The notes: generated by a model from the sequence alone, not told the origin. Numbered from the stretch's first letter, positions 27,003 to 36,076 are shown. The stretch: DNA of 64,000 bases from Paenibacillus doosanensis (GCF_025060755.1 NZ_JANYUY010000013.1:62001-126000); one strand, 5' to 3'. Numbers and translations are program-made.

Positions 27003-27863
27003 ATGAAAAAAAGCGCTGCATCCAGATTATTCGATTCGGGAAATGCGGCATTCCTCTCGCTGCTTAGCGTAATTTCGATTTATCCGTTATGGCGGGAAAT
27101 TTCGTTATCGCTCAGTTCACGCGATGAGGCGATGCGGGGCGGATTGTTTCTGTGGCCGCGGGAATTTACTTGGAGCGCTTATTCCCATATTATGGATTCG
27201 GGCTTTATCGGGCTTGCCTACACGAATACGATCTTTATTACAGCCGTCGGCACGGCGCTGCATTTACTCGTCACCTCGAGCGCCGCCTATGCGCTTGCCA
27301 AACGGACGCTGCCGTGGAAAAACGCCTTTCTCTTGCTAATCGTCTTCACGATGATATTTAGCGGCGGCTTGATCCCAACTTATATGGCGGTCAAACAATT
27401 GGGCCTAGTAAACTCGCTGTGGGCGATCATCGCGCTAAATCTGTCATCCGGCTTCAACCTGATCATCATGCTGAATTTTATCCGGGCGATTCCGGAGGAA
27501 ATGGAAGAGTCGGCCATGATCGACGGGGCGAACCCGATCCGGATCTACGCCTCGATCATACTGCCGCTTTGCAAGCCGGTGCTGGCCACATTGGCCTTAT
27601 GGGTCGCCGTTTCGCTGTGGAACAATTTCTTTCAAGCGATCATTTATTTGAACGATCAGTCGCTTACGACCTTGCCGCTCCTGCTTAGACAAATCGTCGC
27701 CGGACAGGAGATCGCTCAGCAGCTGGGCCAGCTCGACGATACGACGACGGAATCGGTCATTGCCGCGACGATCGTCGTGTCCATCCTGCCTATTGTGGCC
27801 GTCTATCCGTTTCTGCAGCGTTATTTTACGAAAGGCGTTATGCTGGGCTCGGTAAAATCGTGA
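27003..27863 (+). CDS. ABC sugar permease, YtcP/CarB type (second system)
   Basis: A 286-residue second permease subunit, starting seven bases after the previous gene. GGTGAG overlaps the upstream stop and is six bases from ATG 27003; ATG 26997 is an alternative that adds two residues. The EAA loop reads MEESAMIDGANP and the protein ends in TKGVMLGSVKS, typical of the subfamily. Coupled in translation to the preceding permease. Confidence 0.88.
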   Translation: MKKSAASRLFDSGNAAFLSLLSVISIYPLWREISLSLSSRDEAMRGGLFLWPREFTWSAYSHIMDSGFIGLAYTNTIFITAVGTALHLLVTSSAAYALAKRTLPWKNAFLLLIVFTMIFSGGLIPTYMAVKQLGLVNSLWAIIALNLSSGFNLIIMLNFIRAIPEEMEESAMIDGANPIRIYASIILPLCKPVLATLALWVAVSLWNNFFQAIIYLNDQSLTTLPLLLRQIVAGQEIAQQLGQLDDTTTESVIAATIVVSILPIVAVYPFLQRYFTKGVMLGSVKS

Positions 27864-27910
27864 AGCGTCAAGGACATTTTCAAATCGTACGATATAAGGG
27901 AGGTCTTTCG

Positions 27911-29476
27911 ATGAAACGACAAAAACGGCTGTTGGCCGTTACCGGTATTACTGTATTGGCATTGGCGCTGGCCGCGTGCAGCGGCAAAGACGCCGCTACG
28001 GCTCCCGCCGACTCGGCCCCCGATAAGGGGGACAAACCGGTTACGCTGCAATTTTTGCGCAACGGAGGCTTTCCGGAGTTTCCGGCCGACGGCGGCGAAG
28101 CCAGGCAGGTGATTCTGGAGGCGCTGGGCAAGTCCGGAATCAAAGGGATCGACTACAAGGTGACGATCGCGGCGGGAGACGAGTATACGACCAAGCTGAA
28201 CCTGCTCGCTTCTTCAGGCGAGCTGCCCGACTATTTCGATATCGATGCGAAGACGTTATCCCGGTTCATTGAGCAGGGACTCGTGAAGCCGATCGACGAG
28301 TATTTGAAACAAACGCCCAACTTGGTCAAATCGATTCCGAAGCCGTATTGGGATCAGGTGACTTACGACGGCAAAATTTACGCCGTACCGAACGGCACAC
28401 GTCCGGAAGCGTTCAATACGCCGAGCGTGACCTCCATTCTCGTCCGGCAGGATTGGCTCGACAATTTGAATCTGAAGCAGCCGACGACGATCGGCGAGCT
28501 GCATGATGTCCTGAAAGCGTTCGTCACGCAGGACCCGGATAAGAACGGCAAAAACGACACGGTCGGTTTCGGAGCAACGAAGACGATCCAGACGAACCAG
28601 GCGCTTTTGACGCAGTTCCGGTCGATCTTCGGGGCATTCGGCATTGCGCCGACCCATTGGATGGAGAGCGGCGGCCAAATCAAAAAGGGCATGGTGCTGC
28701 CGGAGACGAAGCAAGCGCTTGCCGTTCTGCAACAGTGGTATAAGGAGGGGGTGATCGACCCCGACTTTCCGGTGATGGAGAGAAAGCAGCTGGAGGAGAA
28801 AATCGTCGGTTCCAAGGTAGGCGTATGGGAAGACGACGGGTATTTGGTTAACCCGCAGGCGAATCCGGTTGCCGGCTCGCTGGTTAAGGCGACGCCGTCA
28901 GCCAAGCTGTCGCTGATCGCGCCGCCCAAAGGACCGGACGGAAAGCAGGGCTTCCCGGAGACGAACGCGGCTGCGTCGGCTCCGCTTCGGGCGATGTCCG
29001 CCAAGGCGCAAAATCCGGAGAAGCTGTTCCAATTTCTTGAATGGATGGCTTCGGATACGGAGAACGGCGGTTTCAACTATGTCACTTACGGGATCGAGGG
29101 CAAAGACTTTACCTTCGACAAGGCGAGCAATACGATTACGCAAACGGTCAGCTATGCCGATCTGTACAAGCGGGGCTACTCCAATCCGATTCGGATGGTA
29201 TTTATTATCGACAGGCGCTGGACGACGCCGGAGGTGCGCTCGGCGCTTGAACTGGCCGGCAAATATGTGATCCCGAACCAGCTTTGGCGAACGGTGCAGG
29301 CGGAGCTCGATTATCCGGACCTTGAAGCGAAGCTGTGGCCGGAATACCTGATCAAGATCATTACGGGCGTATGGCCGGTAGAAAAGTATGACGAGTTCGT
29401 GCAAAAGTATTATCAACAGGGCGGGCAGCAGATCGAGAAGCAGGCGAACGAAGAGTGGAAAAAGCTGAAAAAATAA
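27911..29476 (+). CDS. Extracellular solute-binding lipoprotein (second import system)
   Basis: A 521-residue binding protein with lipoprotein signal ALAAC (Cys23). AAGGGAGG lies just before ATG 27911; the frame runs back to 27860, where it would overlap the permease gene. Placement after the two permeases mirrors the first system, where the binding protein comes first. The downstream sulfatase in the same operon suggests that the ligand is a sulfated oligosaccharide, though this is inference. Confidence 0.87.
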   Translation: MKRQKRLLAVTGITVLALALAACSGKDAATAPADSAPDKGDKPVTLQFLRNGGFPEFPADGGEARQVILEALGKSGIKGIDYKVTIAAGDEYTTKLNLLASSGELPDYFDIDAKTLSRFIEQGLVKPIDEYLKQTPNLVKSIPKPYWDQVTYDGKIYAVPNGTRPEAFNTPSVTSILVRQDWLDNLNLKQPTTIGELHDVLKAFVTQDPDKNGKNDTVGFGATKTIQTNQALLTQFRSIFGAFGIAPTHWMESGGQIKKGMVLPETKQALAVLQQWYKEGVIDPDFPVMERKQLEEKIVGSKVGVWEDDGYLVNPQANPVAGSLVKATPSAKLSLIAPPKGPDGKQGFPETNAAASAPLRAMSAKAQNPEKLFQFLEWMASDTENGGFNYVTYGIEGKDFTFDKASNTITQTVSYADLYKRGYSNPIRMVFIIDRRWTTPEVRSALELAGKYVIPNQLWRTVQAELDYPDLEAKLWPEYLIKIITGVWPVEKYDEFVQKYYQQGGQQIEKQANEEWKKLKK

Positions 29477-29496
29477 ACGGAGAGGGGATCGTTACA

Positions 29497-30963
29497 TTGC
29501 AGCAGCGGCGACCTAATATTTTGCTGATAACCGTCGATCAGATGCGTTGGGACTGCCTGAGCGTTATGGGGCATCCGGTCGTGGAGACTCCGAACCTGGA
29601 TAGTATGGCCCGTTCCGGTGTATTGTTTCGCAGCGCCTATTCGGCGACGCCGACCTGCGTCCCGGCCCGGGCGGCTATCTTCACCGGTATGAGTCAGCGC
29701 TCGCACGGACGGGTCGGTTATCAGGACGGCGTTCCGTGGAAATACGAGCATACGCTTCCCGGCGAGCTTGCGAAGGCCGGGTACCACACGCAATGCGTCG
29801 GCAAGATGCATGTGTATCCGACCCGCAGCTTGTGCGGCTTCCATCATGTGGCGCTTCATGACGGGTATTTTCATTACTACCGCGACAAGCATATTACGAC
29901 GACGAACCGGCATTTTGACGAATGCGACGATTATTTGCGGTGGCTTCGCGAATCGGCGGGAATGGGCCGCGATATTACCGAGCTCGGCCTCGATTGCAAC
30001 GCTTCTACGGTCGGCAGGCCGTGGCATCTGCCCGAGCATCTTCATCCGACGAATTGGGCGGTAACTGAGTCGATCGACTTTTTGCGGCGGAGGGACCCCG
30101 GCATGCCGTTCTTTCTATGGACATCCTTCGTACGCCCGCATTCGCCGCTCGATCCGCCGCAAGCTTACTTCGATATGTATAAAGATGCCGACATGCCGGA
30201 GCCTCCTGTAGGGGATTGGGTAAGTCCGGAAATGGAGGCGGGAGGCTCCAGCGATCCGACGACGATCTTCGGCGTCGTTTCCCGGCGCAGATTGAACCGT
30301 GCGCGCGCAGCCTACTACGGCTTGATCACGCATATTGACGATCAGATCGGGAGGCTCGTTAACGCGCTTCAGGAATACGGAGTGCTTCGCGATACGCTAA
30401 TCGTGTTTACATCGGATCACGGGGACATGCTCGGCGATCATCATTTCTTCCGCAAAGCGCTTCCTTATGAGGGAAGCGCGAAAATTCCGTTTATTGTGTA
30501 CGATCCGGGGGGCAGTCTGGGCCTGCGCCAAGGCGGGCAGGTCGACGAGGTGATCGAGCTGCGCGATCTGATGCCGACGATGCTGGACGCCGCCGGCGCG
30601 CCCGTTCCGCAATCCGTCGACGGGAGCAGCGTGCTGCCTCTCTGTCGCGGGGAAGCGGCGCCATGGCGGGAATACATCCATGGGGAGCATGCATTCGGGA
30701 GTTTGTCCAACCATTATGTAACGGACGGGCGCGAGAAATATATTTGGTACTCCCAGACCGGCGAGGAGCAGCTGTTCGATTTGCGCAGCGATGCGCAGGA
30801 GACCGTTAATTTGGCTGCCCGGCCTGAAGGCGAGGAGCGGGTTGGCATTTGGAGGGAACGTCTCGTCGCAGAGCTTGAGGGCCGCGAGGAAGGATACGTC
30901 GAACAAGGGAAGCTTGCTGCAGGCCGTACGCCGCGGGCTTGCTTAAGCCATATTTTGCAATAA
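29497..30963 (+). CDS. Formylglycine-type sulfatase
   Basis: A 488-residue sulfatase of the alkaline-phosphatase superfamily. Cys54-Val-Pro-Ala-Arg is the C-x-P-x-R motif whose cysteine is converted to formylglycine, and metal-binding Asp/Asn/His residues are recognisable (TVDQMRWD at the start, VFTSDHGDMLGDH near 310). No signal peptide, so sulfate ester cleavage would happen inside the cell on imported oligosaccharides. GGAGAGGGG lies nine bases before TTG 29497, which is chosen as start; the frame also opens inside the preceding gene at 29455. No maturation enzyme is encoded in the window. Likely ester substrate: a sulfated sugar. Confidence 0.88.
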   Translation: MQQRRPNILLITVDQMRWDCLSVMGHPVVETPNLDSMARSGVLFRSAYSATPTCVPARAAIFTGMSQRSHGRVGYQDGVPWKYEHTLPGELAKAGYHTQCVGKMHVYPTRSLCGFHHVALHDGYFHYYRDKHITTTNRHFDECDDYLRWLRESAGMGRDITELGLDCNASTVGRPWHLPEHLHPTNWAVTESIDFLRRRDPGMPFFLWTSFVRPHSPLDPPQAYFDMYKDADMPEPPVGDWVSPEMEAGGSSDPTTIFGVVSRRRLNRARAAYYGLITHIDDQIGRLVNALQEYGVLRDTLIVFTSDHGDMLGDHHFFRKALPYEGSAKIPFIVYDPGGSLGLRQGGQVDEVIELRDLMPTMLDAAGAPVPQSVDGSSVLPLCRGEAAPWREYIHGEHAFGSLSNHYVTDGREKYIWYSQTGEEQLFDLRSDAQETVNLAARPEGEERVGIWRERLVAELEGREEGYVEQGKLAAGRTPRACLSHILQ

Positions 30964-30979
30964 GGCGATAGACTTGACT

Positions 30980-31016
30980 AAACGGGCTGCCCCCTTCGCG
31001 GGCTGCCTGTTTTTTG
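30980..31016 (+). terminator. Terminator of second import/sulfatase operon
   Basis: AAACGGGCTGCCCCC pairs, with one mismatch and one G-T, with GCGGGCTGCCTGTTT and continues into TTTTTT. It lies about 17 bases after the sulfatase stop codon. Confidence 0.7.
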
Positions 31017-31206
31017 ACCTCAGCGGAAGCCATCTCTGAACACAGCTTGGACATCTGTGAAAGGACGTCCAGCGGCGTTTTTCTCAAAGCTCACCGGGGA
31101 TTTGGATTTGGCTTGGCTGCGAGCTTGGCGCGCCTTTATGCATGATAACGGCGGCGCGGACAAATAATGATACTAGACACCAATAGATATTCGAGGGGGT
31201 GTTTTC

Positions 31207-32880
31207 GTGAGAGGCTCAGGCCAAAAGCTATCCATTTTCGCCCTCGGAGGCGTAAATGAAATCGGTAAAAACATGTACGTCGTGCAGTACGGCAAAGATA
31301 TCGTCGTAATCGATTGCGGATCGAAGTTTCCCGACGAAAGTTTATTGGGAATCGATCTCATCATTCCCGATATTTCTTATTTGATGCAAAATCGCGATAA
31401 AGTGCGGGCGTTGATCATTACCCACGGTCACGAGGATCATATCGGCGGTTTGCCTTATGTTTTGAAACAAATGAATATGCCGGTCCACGGCACGCGGCTG
31501 ACTCTGGGGCTCATCGAAGCGAAATTAAGGGAGGCTCGTCTGCTTGGGCAAACGAAGCTGATTCCGATCGACTCGGATTCCCGGCTGGAGCTGGGCTCGA
31601 TCACGGCTGCATTTTTCAAAACCAATCACAGCATCCCCGACTGCCTCGGCATCGCTTTCGAGACTCCGGAAGGAACGGTCGTTCATACCGGAGATTTCAA
31701 ATTCGACCTGACCCCCGTCAACGAACAGTACGCGGACATTCACAAGATGGCGGATATCGGCAAAAACGGCGTGTTGGCGCTGCTGTCGGAGAGCACCAAT
31801 GCCGAACGTCCCGGCTTCACGCCGTCCGAACGCAATGTCGGAGAGCATATTTTGGAGGCCTTCCGCAAGGCGCGCCAGAAAATATTTTTCTCCACCTTCG
31901 CATCGAACGTTCATCGGCTGCAGCAGGTCATCGACGCGGCCGTGGCAACCCGGCGCAAGATTGCCCTGCTCGGCAGAGGAATGGAAAACGTCGTCGCCAT
32001 CGCCGCGGAGCTCGGGTATATTCGCATACCCGAAGGCATGATGGTAAAGCCGGAAGAAGTAAACGGGCTGCCTCCCGGCCGGATCGCCGTCCTGTGCACG
32101 GGAAGCCAAGGCGAGCCGATGTCCGCTTTGTCGCGGCTGGCCGGCTCCATGCACCGTCAGGTTGCGATTTTGCCCGGAGATACAGTAATTCTCTCCGCTA
32201 CGCCGATCCCGGGCAATGAACGCAGCGTGGCGCGCATGGTAGATAACTTGTATCGGCTCGGAGCGGAGGTCATCTACGGTTCAGGAACGGTGACGGGTAT
32301 GCACGTGTCCGGGCATGCCAGCCAGGAAGAGCTTAAGCTGATGCTTACGCTGATGAAGCCCAAATACTTTATCCCGATTCACGGCGAGTTTCGGATGCTT
32401 CACCTGCACGGCCGATTGGCCGAAACGGTAGGGGTCGACCCCGGTCATATTTTTATCGTGGGCAACGGAGATGTTGTCGACATCGAGAACGGAACCGCGA
32501 TGCAAGCCCGTAAAGTTCAAGCCGGAAACACCCTGGTGGACGGCTGGGGCATTGGCGACGTCGGCAGCATCGTGCTGCGGGACCGGAAGCATTTGTCCGA
32601 AGACGGCATGCTGGTCGTGGTCGTTACACTGAGCAGGACCGAGGGGCAGATCGTATCCGGGCCGGATATTATTTCGCGCGGCTTCGTCTACGTCCGCGAA
32701 TCCGAATCGCTGCTGGAAGAAGCCAACCGGCTTGTAGCCGAAACGATCGCGCGGCTGCAAGCGGAAAATGTTTATCAATGGAGCGCGCTCAAAATCGGCG
32801 TCAAAGACGTGTTAGGACGCTACCTGTATGAAAGCACCGGGCGCAAGCCCGTTATTTTACCGATTATTATGGAAATTTAA
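31207..32880 (+). CDS. rnj: Ribonuclease J
   Basis: A 557-residue metallo-beta-lactamase/beta-CASP nuclease that degrades and processes RNA (5' exonuclease and endonuclease) in the cytoplasm. The zinc motif His73-Gly-His75-Glu-Asp77-His78 is intact, and the protein runs end to end with Bacillus RNase J1/J2, closing in PVILPIIMEI. The intact HGHEDH favours an active J1-like enzyme, since Bacillus J2 has a changed motif (HGHDEN). GTG 31207 follows GAGGGGG at normal distance. It stands in its own unit after the carbohydrate region. Confidence 0.92.
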   Translation: MRGSGQKLSIFALGGVNEIGKNMYVVQYGKDIVVIDCGSKFPDESLLGIDLIIPDISYLMQNRDKVRALIITHGHEDHIGGLPYVLKQMNMPVHGTRLTLGLIEAKLREARLLGQTKLIPIDSDSRLELGSITAAFFKTNHSIPDCLGIAFETPEGTVVHTGDFKFDLTPVNEQYADIHKMADIGKNGVLALLSESTNAERPGFTPSERNVGEHILEAFRKARQKIFFSTFASNVHRLQQVIDAAVATRRKIALLGRGMENVVAIAAELGYIRIPEGMMVKPEEVNGLPPGRIAVLCTGSQGEPMSALSRLAGSMHRQVAILPGDTVILSATPIPGNERSVARMVDNLYRLGAEVIYGSGTVTGMHVSGHASQEELKLMLTLMKPKYFIPIHGEFRMLHLHGRLAETVGVDPGHIFIVGNGDVVDIENGTAMQARKVQAGNTLVDGWGIGDVGSIVLRDRKHLSEDGMLVVVVTLSRTEGQIVSGPDIISRGFVYVRESESLLEEANRLVAETIARLQAENVYQWSALKIGVKDVLGRYLYESTGRKPVILPIIMEI

Positions 32881-32973
32881 CGGCGAGGAAAAGCGATACG
32901 GCAGAAGCTCCCGTTGCCATCAGGGTCGGCCCGGCAGGAAGAAGTTAGATTTATTGGAGGGAGGTGCGACAGC

Positions 32974-33288
32974 ATGAGTTTAGAAGACCGCGTTGTAACT
33001 GCGCTGGAAGAAGTGATCGATCCTGAAATCGGCGTCAACATTGTCGATCTCGGGCTTGTCTACGATGTGTCCGTTAGCGAAGCCGGAAAGGCGTCCATCA
33101 AGATGACGTTGACCATTCCCGAATGCCCGCTCGCCGATACGATCGTCTCCGATGTGGAGAAGGCGGCGGGGCAGGTGCCCGGAGTCAATGAGGTCGACGT
33201 CAAGCTGGTTTGGGAACCCAAATGGACTCCGGCCAAGATGAACGATCAGGCGCGGGAAGAGATCCGGGCGCGTCAGACGTTGTCCTAG
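32974..33288 (+). CDS. MIP18-family (DUF59) Fe-S cluster assembly factor, SufT-like
   Basis: A 104-residue protein of the MIP18 family, close in pattern to Bacillus YitW. The motifs DPEIGVNIVDLGLVYDV and PECPLAD (with the conserved Cys) are present, followed by VKLVWEPKWTP. Such proteins help mature Fe-S proteins in the cytoplasm. GGAGGGAGGTG lies before ATG 32974. It follows the RNase J gene by 93 bases and may share its transcript. Confidence 0.88.
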   Translation: MSLEDRVVTALEEVIDPEIGVNIVDLGLVYDVSVSEAGKASIKMTLTIPECPLADTIVSDVEKAAGQVPGVNEVDVKLVWEPKWTPAKMNDQAREEIRARQTLS

Positions 33289-33372
33289 CCCGTGCATGAT
33301 TCAATCGGACTTGTATATCCTAAGGGCGTAGAAGCTCATTCTGCAACCCGATATGTGCGGAGGTGAAACGAA

Positions 33373-33513
33373 ATGGCAAAAGGAATGAAGAAGAACGAAG
33401 GAAACAAATACAATACCAATCCGAATTATGCGGATCAAGTATTGAAGAACCATGAAACGCAGCCCGCTCAAAACAGTCCGCGCGAAAGCGACGATACACT
33501 TCGCCATCGTTAA
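33373..33513 (+). CDS. Small hydrophilic protein, 46 residues
   Basis: ATG 33373 is preceded by GGAGGTGAAACGAA and opens a 46-codon frame ending at TAA, followed at once by a strong terminator. The product is rich in Asn, Lys, Gln and Arg (it begins MAKGMKKNEGNKYNTN), with no membrane segment. I do not recognise it. The good ribosome site, clean frame and terminator make it a likely real gene. The composition would suit a small spore or nucleic-acid-associated protein, but nothing proves it. Confidence 0.6.
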   Translation: MAKGMKKNEGNKYNTNPNYADQVLKNHETQPAQNSPRESDDTLRHR

Positions 33514-33550
33514 ATCCGACATCGTCGCATGCGGCATCGGCATGTTCGAC

Positions 33551-33592
33551 AAGGTTAAGGCAGCTTATTCATTCGGCTGCCTTAACCTTTTA
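33551..33592 (+). terminator. Strong terminator after small protein gene
   Basis: AAGGTTAAGGCAGC and GCTGCCTTAACCTT form a perfect 14-base-pair stem with an 11-base loop, then TTT. It could also act on the opposite strand. Confidence 0.88.
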
Positions 33593-33621
33593 TTCGTAGG
33601 AGCGCCCGCCTTCACATATAG

Positions 33622-33681
33622 AAAAAAAGACCGCTTCGGGCGCGCTCCATGCGCCAAAAGCGATCCGGTTAGCGAAGCGGT
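33622..33681 (-). terminator. Terminator of Gln-rich coiled-coil gene
   Basis: On the minus strand ACCGCTTCG (overlapping the stop codon) pairs with CGAAGCGGT, then TTTTTTT. A GGCGC/GCGCC hairpin is nested in the loop. Confidence 0.75.
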
Positions 33682-34013
33682 TATTGATACATTCTGCCGC
33701 TTGGATACGCCGGCATGCCGGACGGATTGTATTCGGAATATCCGCCTAAGGCCATTTGCTGACTTTCCAGCTGTCTGCAAATTTGCGCTACTTGCTGCAG
33801 CTGCTGCATGGCGAGCTGATGCCCGTGCAGAGCGGTCTGGATCATATGGACGGCCTGCCGCTCCCGCTGCGCCAATTGCTCCAGATGGAGCGCGTTTTGC
33901 TGCTCTTGCTGCAAGAGCTGCTGATACATCTGGCTCGCTTGCTGGGTTTGGCTCATCAACTGCTGGATCATTTGCTCGCATTGGTTAATCTGATTGGACA
34001 TCGCTGTGTGCAT
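33681..34013 (-). CDS. Gln/Met-rich coiled-coil protein, unknown function
   Basis: A 110-residue protein with about 30 percent Gln. Residues 5-85 have the heptad pattern of a long helix (QQLMSQ, QMYQQLLQQEQQ, LQQVAQICRQLESQQ), followed by a Gly/Tyr/Pro tail. AAAGGAG lies ten bases before the ATG. I do not recognise a family. The composition recalls small coat-associated proteins of spore formers, but this is only a guess. Confidence 0.65.
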   Translation of the reverse strand: MHTAMSNQINQCEQMIQQLMSQTQQASQMYQQLLQQEQQNALHLEQLAQRERQAVHMIQTALHGHQLAMQQLQQVAQICRQLESQQMALGGYSEYNPSGMPAYPSGRMYQ

Positions 34014-34148
34014 GTACGATAGGCTCCTTTATATCCATGGTTTGCAGTGCGCCTTTATTGTGGGTTAAACCGCACGGCAATATTCATTATCCTGAATAAG
34101 GAAACCCGCTTGATTCAGATTGTTCAGGGCGATGACTGACATGGACTG

Positions 34149-34754
34149 CTATTCGACCTTGGCGCCGAACGAGCGTAAAAACGCGATCGCCTGTCCCGCA
34201 TCCATCCGCGCTCCCTTGACATCAAGCGATTTGAAGTCGACCCCGTCCATAACGGCGCCGCGCAAATCAGCCCCCTGGATACGCGCTTTGCCCAGCTGGG
34301 CCCGCGTCAAGTCGGCCGACCGGAGATCGGATTTCTCCAGACTGCATTCATATAAATCCGCCTCGACAAAACGGATTTCGCGCAAATCCTGCTTACCGAG
34401 ACGAGCATGGCGCAAATTCGTATAAGACCAGTCCCCGCGAACGATCGTAATGCCGTCCATCGTGCATTCCGAAAAATCGGAGCCGACCATTTTGCATTCC
34501 TCCAGCTTGGCCGCAAACAGGTTCGCGCCGCGAAATCGGCAATTGGTGAAGGCGGTGCCTTTGTGGACCGAGCCGTTCAACTGAGCGCCGCTAAAATCGC
34601 AGTCGATGAATTGGCATCCTGTCGTCCATATTTCCTCCAAATAAGTCCCGCGAAACCGGCAGCGCTGAAACAGGCAATGGCTTAATTCGCCGCCGCGCAA
34701 ATCTTTTTGACTGAAATCTACCTCGTCGTACTGCTGATCTATGTAAGAAAACAT
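34149..34754 (-). CDS. Pentapeptide-repeat protein
   Basis: A 201-residue protein made almost wholly of A(D/N)LxX-type pentapeptides (FRGANLFAAKL, SDLRSADLTRAQL, IQGADLRGAVMDG), which fold into a right-handed beta-helix. A ribosome site (AAGGAGAG) precedes the ATG at 34754. Some family members protect DNA gyrase (Qnr-like), but most have unknown roles, and nothing in its neighbours decides. The Gln-rich gene follows on the same strand with 135 bases between. Confidence 0.85.
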   Translation of the reverse strand: MFSYIDQQYDEVDFSQKDLRGGELSHCLFQRCRFRGTYLEEIWTTGCQFIDCDFSGAQLNGSVHKGTAFTNCRFRGANLFAAKLEECKMVGSDFSECTMDGITIVRGDWSYTNLRHARLGKQDLREIRFVEADLYECSLEKSDLRSADLTRAQLGKARIQGADLRGAVMDGVDFKSLDVKGARMDAGQAIAFLRSFGAKVE

Positions 34755-34978
34755 AGGAACTCTCCTTTATTTTGACTGTATTCCTTTCTCATTATGCGCG
34801 CTGGTCAAAGCCGGTTGCAAGGACGAATTCATTTCGGGGCGGCTTGAAGCTTCGACCTAGCTGGTTAAACGCCTGTTTAAATTGAGCAGGGCTATAATCA
34901 CTAACTATGAAGCTTTTTTTGCATAACTTATAGTAATAGCGTGCTGCTGCGGCAGACGACAAAAGGGAGAGATGCAAC

Positions 34979-35710
34979 ATGGCCAAAGGATTTGACTGCG
35001 CAACACCGCTTACGGCGAACACAGCTGCGGCGTTTGAGCGGGACGGGTACGTTTTTGTCGCCCGCTACCTCGTTCCGAGCAGTTGGAAAGCTTTGACCCG
35101 GCAAGAGGTCGATACGATCAGCAATGCCGGATTGCAGATCGTCTCCGTCTATGAAACGACGGCGGACCGGGCCTTGGGCGCAAGAGCGGCGGGATTGTAC
35201 GACGGCGCGTCGGCGCTGGCCTTGGCGGGGCAAATGGGGCAGCCGCCGGGAAGCACGATCTATTTCGCGGTCGACTTCGATGCCTCGTCCGCTCAGATGA
35301 GCTCGGTCATCAGCTATATTCGCGCAGCAAGCGAAGCGACGCCCGGGTACAATACCGGGGTATACGGATCTTATTCCGTAGTTGAAGCGGTAATGGCGGC
35401 AGGAGCCTGTTCGCGCGCATGGCAAACGTATGCTTGGAGCGGCGGCAAAAAATCGGCGAGAGCGAACATCTATCAATACCAAAACGATATTACGGTAAAC
35501 GGCATCGCCGTCGATCTGAACGAATCTTATGGACAAGAGGGCTGGTGGAACACAGCCGGGGCCAATGTTTCTCTCAGCGTAAGCGACGCGAATAAGCTGA
35601 TCGAATTTATGAAGGCCGGGTATTTCGCGGCGAACGACGAGGCCGGCAAGGAGGAGTTTCACCGTCTGGCCAACGAACTGCGCAAAGCCTCGGGACAGCC
35701 GGAGGAGTAA
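34979..35710 (+). CDS. DUF1906 glycoside-hydrolase-like protein
   Basis: A 243-residue protein whose first 200 residues form a DUF1906 (Rv2525c-like) TIM-barrel: KGFDCATPL at the start, YFVAVDFDA-like strand (IYFAVDFDA, near residue 100) and a C-terminal DLNES. The family resembles GH25 lysozymes and is thought to bind or cut cell-wall material. No signal peptide is visible. AGGGAGAG lies eight bases before ATG 34979. The C-terminal 40 residues are a charged extension. Its substrate is unknown. Confidence 0.82.
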   Translation: MAKGFDCATPLTANTAAAFERDGYVFVARYLVPSSWKALTRQEVDTISNAGLQIVSVYETTADRALGARAAGLYDGASALALAGQMGQPPGSTIYFAVDFDASSAQMSSVISYIRAASEATPGYNTGVYGSYSVVEAVMAAGACSRAWQTYAWSGGKKSARANIYQYQNDITVNGIAVDLNESYGQEGWWNTAGANVSLSVSDANKLIEFMKAGYFAANDEAGKEEFHRLANELRKASGQPEE

Positions 35711-35743
35711 GCGCGAGTCTGTCCCGCCGGGTACGCCGAATAT

Positions 35744-35780
35744 GCCCCGTCCGCTCAAGGAGAGCAGGCGGGGCTGTTAT
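35744..35780 (+). terminator. Terminator-like hairpin after DUF1906 gene
   Basis: GCCCCGTCCGCTC pairs with GAGCAGGCGGGGC (three weak positions) around a short loop, followed by TGTTAT. It lies about 35 bases after the stop codon. Confidence 0.55.
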
Positions 35781-35875
35781 AAGATCGCCGTCGCCATACG
35801 GCGGCGCTTGGACGCGGCTTCATCGCGGAAGGACACGGCGTTCGATGGCGTTGACGATGGCCAATAAAATACCGG

Positions 35876-36076
35876 TCAAAAAGGCGGCTTGCGGTAGCGG
35901 CCGCTTCCTTCCGAACGCACCTGCTTCTTCCCGACGAACGCCATCACCGTCACGGAGAAGGCGATAAGCAGAACGGATTCGAATACCGAGATATGGCCGT
36001 CGTTAGCCCACATCAAGGTGAGAAAGAGCAAGATCCACATGTTGACGTAAATATATTCATACAATAATCTCGGCAT
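35876..36076 (-). CDS. Small two-span membrane protein, unknown function
   Basis: A 66-residue protein with two hydrophobic helices (about residues 5-24 and 30-49) and a basic C-terminal tail. GAGGGTGG lies four to six bases before the ATG at 36076, supporting translation. I do not recognise a family. Around 36080-36428 lies a promoter-like AT-rich stretch with no further gene. Confidence 0.6.
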   Translation of the reverse strand: MPRLLYEYIYVNMWILLFLTLMWANDGHISVFESVLLIAFSVTVMAFVGKKQVRSEGSGRYRKPPF

